This document shows positions 59,715-64,000 of a stretch of 64,000 nucleotides of DNA, one piece after another; the first letter of the stretch is position 1, and each line of letters begins with the position of its first letter. The DNA is taken from the NCBI RefSeq assembly GCF_036226665.1, contig NZ_CP109007.1, positions 7,316,001-7,380,000 on the forward strand, given 5' to 3'. A model generated the notes under the pieces. The model searched no databases. It had not been told where the DNA came from and was given only the letters and a program-made list of their open reading frames with translations. The stretch is from Streptomyces sp. NBC_00691. Its GTDB lineage: Bacteria > Actinomycetota > Actinomycetes > Streptomycetales > Streptomycetaceae. A program made the position numbers and the translations under genes.

Positions 59715-60422
59715 TCAGATCCAGCCCTCCAGAGCGGACATGAACCCGTCGTAGTCGTCCCGGTGGATCGTGTGACCCGCCTTCTCCACCGTACGGACGG
59801 TGAATCCGCGGCCCGCCAGCATCCGGGCCGAGTCGGGGGGGACCAGCGTGCTCGGGTCGGCGAGGGTGACCAGGGACGGGACCGCGGCACGGGCGGGCCA
59901 CATGTCCGCTCCCACGAAGTCGCGCAGTCCGTAGGCCGATCGCTCGTCCCAGAGGCGTACGGACGCCATCTCTGTCTCGACGTCCTCGTCGGGCCAGTCC
60001 GGGTTGAAGCCCCTGATCTGCTCCCGGGTCATCGTCTTCCCCCGGACGAAGAGCTCGGCGCGAAAGCCGGCGGGACCCGCCTTCAGATGCCAGGCGGGAT
60101 CGGAGTAGACCGCGCGGGCCGGCCCGAGCCGCTCCAGGGCCCGTGCGAGCACCAGCCCGCCGAGCGAGTGTCCGACCGCCAACTCCGCACCGGAGGGGAG
60201 GGTTTCGACGAGGTCGTCGGCGTGGTCCGCCGGCCGGTACTCCGCAGGCCCCGCCGCCCGCCCGCTCAGCCCGTGCCCGCGCAGGTCCACCGCGATCACC
60301 CGGTAGCCGCGCTCCGCGAGCGCCGGGCCGACCCGCCGCCAGGTGCGGTGGTCGGCCATCAGGCCGTGGACGAGCAGGGCGATCCGGTCGCCCGAACCCC
60401 AAGTGGTCGTGTGCAGACGCAC
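59715..60422 (-). CDS. Alpha/beta hydrolase
   Basis: 235 residues. HGLMADHRTWRRVGPAL oxyanion region, catalytic Ser in VGHSLGG, acidic residue after VTLADPSTLVPP and His in AGHTIHRDDYDGFMSALEGWI complete the triad. Similar enzymes hydrolyse esters, epoxides or C-C bonds. GTG 60422. It lies 14 bases before the NfeD-like gene and 42 bases behind the MFS gene on the same strand, so co-transcription is possible. Substrate unknown. Confidence 0.88.
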   Translation of the reverse strand: MRLHTTTWGSGDRIALLVHGLMADHRTWRRVGPALAERGYRVIAVDLRGHGLSGRAAGPAEYRPADHADDLVETLPSGAELAVGHSLGGLVLARALERLGPARAVYSDPAWHLKAGPAGFRAELFVRGKTMTREQIRGFNPDWPDEDVETEMASVRLWDERSAYGLRDFVGADMWPARAAVPSLVTLADPSTLVPPDSARMLAGRGFTVRTVEKAGHTIHRDDYDGFMSALEGWI

Positions 60423-60464
60423 GGCGCTGCCTTTCTGACGGTGCTGGGCGGGCGCCGGCCGGGG

Positions 60465-61727
60465 TCAGCGCACGCTGCGGATGGGGCGCACGGCGAGCGC
60501 GCCGAGTACCGACAGTACGGCGGCGATCAAGAACAGTGCCGTGTACCCGCCACTGAGCGAGACGATGAGAGAGGCCACCAAGGGGGCGACGATCTGCGGT
60601 CCGGCGTTGGCGACGTTGAGGACGCCCATGTCACGGGCGGCGTCCTCGGCCTTCGGCAGCACCATGGTCACCAGGGCGGTGTCGACGGCCATGTAGCAGC
60701 CGAAACCGAGGCCGTTGACCGCGGAGAAGACCAGCATCGCGGTCCAGCTCGTCGAGGCGGCCGGGATGAGGAGGGCGACGGCGGCCAGCGCGGCGGAGGC
60801 GGCCACGAAGAGCTTGCGCCGGTCGAAACGGTCCGACAGCCAGCCGCCGAGCACGGTGGAGACCACCATCGCGACCGCGTTGAGCGGCATGAGGATCGCC
60901 ACGGCCTCCTCGGGGCTCAGCCCGGCGGGCAGCTCGGTGTGGTCCTTGAGGATGTACAGCTGGAACCCGGCCACCGCGAAATAGCCGAGGACCAGCAGGG
61001 CGCGGCCGATGAAGGCCCAGCGGAAGTCGTGGTCCCCGAGGGCACTGCCGAAGGCCGCGAGCTGCTCCCTGACCGGCAGCGGGGCCTTCGGGGGCATCCG
61101 GCGCTCCCGGGCGCAGGCGGTGAAGATCACGGCGGTGGCCGCGACGATCGCCCCGAAGACGAGATAGCCGGTGCGGTAGTCCTCGGAGAAGGCCGCACCG
61201 ACCAGGGCGCCGATCGTCGAGCCGACGGGGAGGCCGAGGCCGACGGCCGCGGAGGCCTTGCCCCGGGCGGCCAGGGGGACCCGGTCGGGCACCACGGAGG
61301 TCAGGGCCGCCTGGTAGACGTTCAGGACGGCCTGGCCGAGACACCAGGCGATGGTCACCAGCAGGATCGTGTGGACGCTGCCGAGGAGCAGCATCACGGG
61401 CAGCGCGAGCAGGCCACCGGCGAGGATCCACGGGTTGCGGCGGCCCGAGCGGTCGGAGAGGGCGCCCGCCACCGGGTTGAAGACGGTGGCGAAGATCGCC
61501 GATATGCCGGAGACGAGGCCGAAGTTCGTCACCTTGCCGACCGGGTCGATCTCCTCGATCTGGAGCGCGAGCAACAGTCCGGGGACGCCGATGTACAGGG
61601 CGTACATCGCGGTGTTCCCGGCGAGGAGCAGGGGCAGCAGCCCGCGGGCGGGCCGGTCGGCGGGTGCGGAGCCGGGTCCCGGGTCGCCGGTGCCGGCGGT
61701 GGTGGAGCCGGGGGAGGAAAGGGCCAC
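60465..61727 (-). CDS. Major facilitator superfamily transporter
   Basis: 420 residues with 12 predicted membrane helices. The loop 2-3 motif FNPVAGALSDRSGRRNPWILAGGL and the repeat VVSTVLGGWLSDRFDRRKLFVAASAAL are canonical MFS; overall most like sugar or drug transporters (SLC45/GPH-like look: VGLGLPVGSTIGALVG). GTG 61727 has GGAGGGCACC as leader. Divergent from a LacI-type repressor with a strong operator between them, so it is presumably induced by a sugar. Confidence 0.9.
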   Translation of the reverse strand: MALSSPGSTTAGTGDPGPGSAPADRPARGLLPLLLAGNTAMYALYIGVPGLLLALQIEEIDPVGKVTNFGLVSGISAIFATVFNPVAGALSDRSGRRNPWILAGGLLALPVMLLLGSVHTILLVTIAWCLGQAVLNVYQAALTSVVPDRVPLAARGKASAAVGLGLPVGSTIGALVGAAFSEDYRTGYLVFGAIVAATAVIFTACARERRMPPKAPLPVREQLAAFGSALGDHDFRWAFIGRALLVLGYFAVAGFQLYILKDHTELPAGLSPEEAVAILMPLNAVAMVVSTVLGGWLSDRFDRRKLFVAASAALAAVALLIPAASTSWTAMLVFSAVNGLGFGCYMAVDTALVTMVLPKAEDAARDMGVLNVANAGPQIVAPLVASLIVSLSGGYTALFLIAAVLSVLGALAVRPIRSVR

Positions 61728-61786
61728 GGTGCCCTCCTGGGGAGATCGCCCGACGAGGGGCGAGATGCGGATCGATGACGTTAGTT

Positions 61787-61807
61787 ACACGTGTCAGTGA
61801 CACGTGT
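61787..61807. promoter_or_regulatory. Operator between MFS and LacI genes
   Basis: Perfect 10-bp inverted repeats ACACGTGTCA (61787-61796) and TGACACGTGT (61798-61807) with one central base. Each arm also contains the 8-bp palindrome ACACGTGT, 13 bp centre to centre. Lies 60 and 75 bases from the two starts. Likely the site of the LacI-family protein. Confidence 0.8.
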
Positions 61808-61881
61808 GAGCACTGTGTAGCACTCGTTTCCGGCCATCCGCCAGACCCCGGGCCGGATTGTTCTGGAAAGATGCCGAAGCG

Positions 61882-62916
61882 ATGAGTCAGCCAACCGAAC
61901 ACACCCCCGAACGCCCCACCGGGCGCGCGGTCCCGACCAGCGCCGATGTCGCCCGCCTCGCGGGCGTTTCCCGGGCCACCGTCTCGTACGTCCTGAACAA
62001 CACTTCGGCCGTCCGCATCAGCGAGCCCACCCGCCGCAGGGTGCGCGAAGCGGCCGAGGAGCTGGGGTACGTGCCGCACGCGGCCGCCCGCAGCCTCCGG
62101 GCCGGCCACAGCCGGATGGTGCTGCTGCCGACCTCCCACGTGCCGGTCGGACCGCTGTACAGCCAGTTCTTCAACGATTTCCAGTGGGCCCTGCGACGCC
62201 TCGACTACACGGTGGTCCAGTACGGCAGCGTCGGCCTGGAGGGCGAGGAGGCCGCCCGCGCCTGGGCCGAGCTCCGGCCGGTGGCCGTGGTCTCGCTCGG
62301 CGAGGTCCAGCTGACCGGGCAGGGCGTCGAGATCCTCAAGCGGTCCGGCGCGCGCGCCGTGATCACCCTCGGCACCCAGGACGTCGAGGGCACCCACGCC
62401 CTGGTCCTGGACCAGGGACGGGTGGGAGAGGTGGCCACCGCCCACCTCGTGGAGAGCGGACGGCGCCGGATCGGCGTCGTCATCCCCGAGGAGCCGGGCC
62501 TCGACATGTTCTCCGGCCCCCGCCTCGACGGCGCCCGGCGCGCGGCGGGCGGTACCGGCGCCACCGTCGTACCCCTGCCGCTGCGGTACGACGAGGAGTC
62601 GGCGGACGGGCTCGCGGGGCGCTGGCGGGAGCTCGGCCTCGACGCCGTGTTCGCCTACAACGACGAGTACGCGATGCTCCTGATGCGGGCGCTCCAGGAC
62701 GCCGGCCTGTCCGTGCCGGAGGAGGTCGCCGTCGTGGGCGCGGACGATCTGCTGCTCGGCCGGCTGCTGCGGCCGCGGCTCAGCACCGTGCGGATCGACA
62801 TGGTGCTCGGACGGGAACTCGCTGAGCTGGTCGACCGTGCCGTCCGGGAACCGGAGGCCCCGCCCCGCACCCGCTCGCTCCTCGCCTCGGAGATCGTCCG
62901 GCGCGAGTCCAGCTGA
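61882..62916 (+). CDS. LacI-family transcriptional regulator
   Basis: 344 residues. N-terminal helix-turn-helix PTSADVARLAGVSRATVSYVLNNTSAVRISEPTRRRVREAAEELGYVPHAAARSLRAGHS, followed by a periplasmic-binding-protein-like effector domain (FNDFQWALRRLDYTVVQYGS, GRVGEVATAHLVESGRRRIGVV, LDAVFAYNDEYAMLLMRALQDAGLSVPEEVAVVGADDLLLGRLLRPRLSTVRID). ATG 61882. Controls itself and the divergent MFS gene through the palindrome at 61787-61807 (inferred). Effector unknown. Confidence 0.94.
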   Translation: MSQPTEHTPERPTGRAVPTSADVARLAGVSRATVSYVLNNTSAVRISEPTRRRVREAAEELGYVPHAAARSLRAGHSRMVLLPTSHVPVGPLYSQFFNDFQWALRRLDYTVVQYGSVGLEGEEAARAWAELRPVAVVSLGEVQLTGQGVEILKRSGARAVITLGTQDVEGTHALVLDQGRVGEVATAHLVESGRRRIGVVIPEEPGLDMFSGPRLDGARRAAGGTGATVVPLPLRYDEESADGLAGRWRELGLDAVFAYNDEYAMLLMRALQDAGLSVPEEVAVVGADDLLLGRLLRPRLSTVRIDMVLGRELAELVDRAVREPEAPPRTRSLLASEIVRRESS

Positions 62917-62922
62917 GCGCCC

Positions 62923-62967
62923 GGCCGCCCGGTGGGAGGCCGCCCGACGGCAGGCCGCCGGGCGGCC
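62923..62967 (+). terminator. Terminator after the LacI gene
   Basis: 10-bp arms GGCCGCCCGG (62923-62932) and CCGGGCGGCC (62958-62967) with a 25-base GC-rich loop. Confidence 0.7.
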
Positions 62968-62986
62968 CAGCGCTTAGCGTCGACGC

Positions 62987-63256
62987 ATGAGCACAGTTCC
63001 GCAGCGTTTCGAGATCCTGCTGGTGCCCGCGCACGTCGAGGACCGGGGCGGGGCCGCCGTGACGGACAGCGCCGTGCGCACCGCCGTCGTGGAGGCCACC
63101 GGGCGGCACGGCGAATCGGGCTATCCGATCTACGAGGGCCACGGCATCAGGGCCGACATCGACCCCGAGACGCGCACCGTCGAAGCGCTCCTCGTCGACG
63201 GCCGCGAGCTCGACTACGGCCTCACGGCCCTCGCCCGCCCGGCCCGAAGCGACTGA
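62987..63256 (+). CDS. Small hypothetical protein, 89 residues
   Basis: MSTVPQRFEILLVPAHVEDRGGAAVTDSAVRTAVVEATGRHGESGYPIYEGHGIRADIDPETRTVEALLVDGRELDYGLTALARP: cytoplasmic, alpha/beta, acidic, without cysteines. The ATG at 62987 has no strong leader, but codon bias is good and the sequence is not low-complexity. I do not recognise a family. It precedes the thiolase by 148 bases on the same strand. Confidence 0.7.
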   Translation: MSTVPQRFEILLVPAHVEDRGGAAVTDSAVRTAVVEATGRHGESGYPIYEGHGIRADIDPETRTVEALLVDGRELDYGLTALARPARSD

Positions 63257-63404
63257 CCTGGGGCGTCCTGTCCAGAAGGCGCCCGTTGACAGGGCGGTCC
63301 GACGGGCAGAGACTCTGCGCGCGCGCCAGGACCGAAGTCTTCGGATCGAAAGTCCTGTCACCAGGCGAACAGAGTCGTTCCGAAGGTCACGTGGGAGAGA
63401 ACCG

Positions 63405-64000
63405 ATGAGCATCCGCGACGTCTACATCGTCGACGCCGTCCGCACCCCGATCGGGAAGTTCGGTGGCGCCCTCGCCTCCGTGCGTCCCGACGACCTCGCC
63501 GGGCACGTCGTCCGGGCTCTCGTGGACCGCACTCCCGCGCTCGACCCGGCGCGTGTCGACGACGTCTACTTCGGCGACGCCAACGGCGCGGGCGAGGACA
63601 ACCGGGACGTCGCGCGGATGGCCGTGCTGCTCGCCGGGCTGCCCGTCTCCGTGCCCGGCGTCACCGTCAACCGCCTCTGCGGCTCCGGTCTCGAGGCCGT
63701 GATCCAGGCGGCCCGCGCCATCGCCCTCGGCGACGCCTCCGTGGCGATCGCCGGCGGCGTCGAGTCGATGTCCCGCGCGCCCTGGGTCCTGCAGAAGCCC
63801 GAGCGGGCCTTCCCGGCGGGCCACCAGCAGCTGCACTCCACGACCCTCGGCTGGCGCATGACCAACCCGCGCATGCCCGCCGAGTGGACGGTCCCGCTGG
63901 GCGAGGGCGCGGAGCTGATCGCCGACAAGCACGGCATCACCCGTGAGCAGCAGGACGCCTTCGCGCTCGCCAGCCACCGCAAGGCGGCCGAGGCCTGGGC
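63405..64000 (+). CDS. Acetyl-CoA acyltransferase (thiolase), 3' end missing
   Basis: The frame starts at ATG 63405 (leader GGGAGAGAACCG) and is open to the window end: 198 residues visible. SIRDVYIVDAVRTPIGKFGGALA is the thiolase N-terminus; the catalytic Cys is in VNRLCGSGLEAVIQAARAIA; GVESMSRAPWVL follows. The stretch YFGDANGAGEDNRDVARMAVLLAGLP is typical of the beta-ketoadipyl-CoA thiolase (PcaF/PaaJ) branch. The His and second Cys lie beyond the window. It would end aromatic-ring (beta-ketoadipate) or phenylacetate breakdown, or other beta-oxidation. Confidence 0.92.
   Translation, partial: MSIRDVYIVDAVRTPIGKFGGALASVRPDDLAGHVVRALVDRTPALDPARVDDVYFGDANGAGEDNRDVARMAVLLAGLPVSVPGVTVNRLCGSGLEAVIQAARAIALGDASVAIAGGVESMSRAPWVLQKPERAFPAGHQQLHSTTLGWRMTNPRMPAEWTVPLGEGAELIADKHGITREQQDAFALASHRKAAEAW

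Overview
The window is chromosomal DNA from a Streptomyces or a very close relative. GC content is very high, third codon positions are almost all G or C, GTG starts are common, neighbouring genes often overlap through ATGA or GTGA, and the gene content is typically streptomycete: melanin operon, ergothioneine operon, class F sortases, DUF574 methyltransferase, GGDEF/EAL protein and many ECF sigma factors. I saw no rRNA, tRNA, CRISPR array, insertion sequence or prophage. The first gene (wax ester synthase/DGAT) and the last gene (thiolase) are cut by the window edges.

Layout. 1-6.2 kb: acyltransferase end, Fpg/Nei glycosylase, then a LytTR regulator, a small membrane protein, an SSS symporter and a LytS-type kinase in one run. 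6.2-11.8 kb: unknown protein, ECF sigma factor with a hotdog thioesterase, CapA-like lipoprotein, UspA, polysaccharide deacetylase, class F sortase. 12.2-15.2 kb: two paralogous secreted proteins with sortase-like tails, a DUF4239 membrane protein and a proline-rich wall protein. 15.7-25.5 kb: DUF574 methyltransferase coupled to a PAS-GGDEF-EAL protein (probably RmdA), a large TerD-like protein, a LysR regulator divergent from sdhCAB. 25.8-32 kb: melC1-melC2, a short UvrA paralogue, an LLM oxidoreductase and a glycosyltransferase. 32-36.4 kb: a four-gene minus-strand operon with a CHAT protease, a zinc-ribbon protein, a membrane protein and a TPR protein. 36.6-40.4 kb: molybdopterin oxidoreductase, fasciclin lipoprotein, DUF427, membrane-tethered HTH protein. 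40.4-44.9 kb: a divergent Asp23/AmaP/DUF2273 envelope cluster with its own ECF sigma factor and zinc anti-sigma/Asp23 fusion. 45-46.7 kb: a 126-bp tandem-repeat secreted protein next to a second class F sortase. 46.7-52.4 kb: RibD-like reductase, HAD phosphatase, GNAT, dodecin, DasA-like solute-binding lipoprotein with an operator-like promoter, and the ornithine lipid genes olsB-olsA. 52.3-56.6 kb: egtABCD for ergothioneine. 56.8-64 kb: PARG-like macrodomain protein, a 56-residue protein, flotillin with an NfeD-like partner, alpha/beta hydrolase, MFS/LacI pair with a clear operator, small unknown protein, thiolase.

The most interesting points are: (1) the CHAT/TPR/membrane/zinc-ribbon operon, which has the look of a protease-triggered defence or cell-death module; (2) two separate class F sortase loci, each beside secreted proteins that end in a glycine-rich GGLGGS or GGLAGTS motif, a membrane helix and an arginine tail instead of LPXTG; (3) the zinc anti-sigma/Asp23 fusion; (4) a DasR-type operator lying inside the promoter of an orphan DasA-like binding protein. 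Two small genes (44733-44882 and 57691-57861) were read directly from the sequence.
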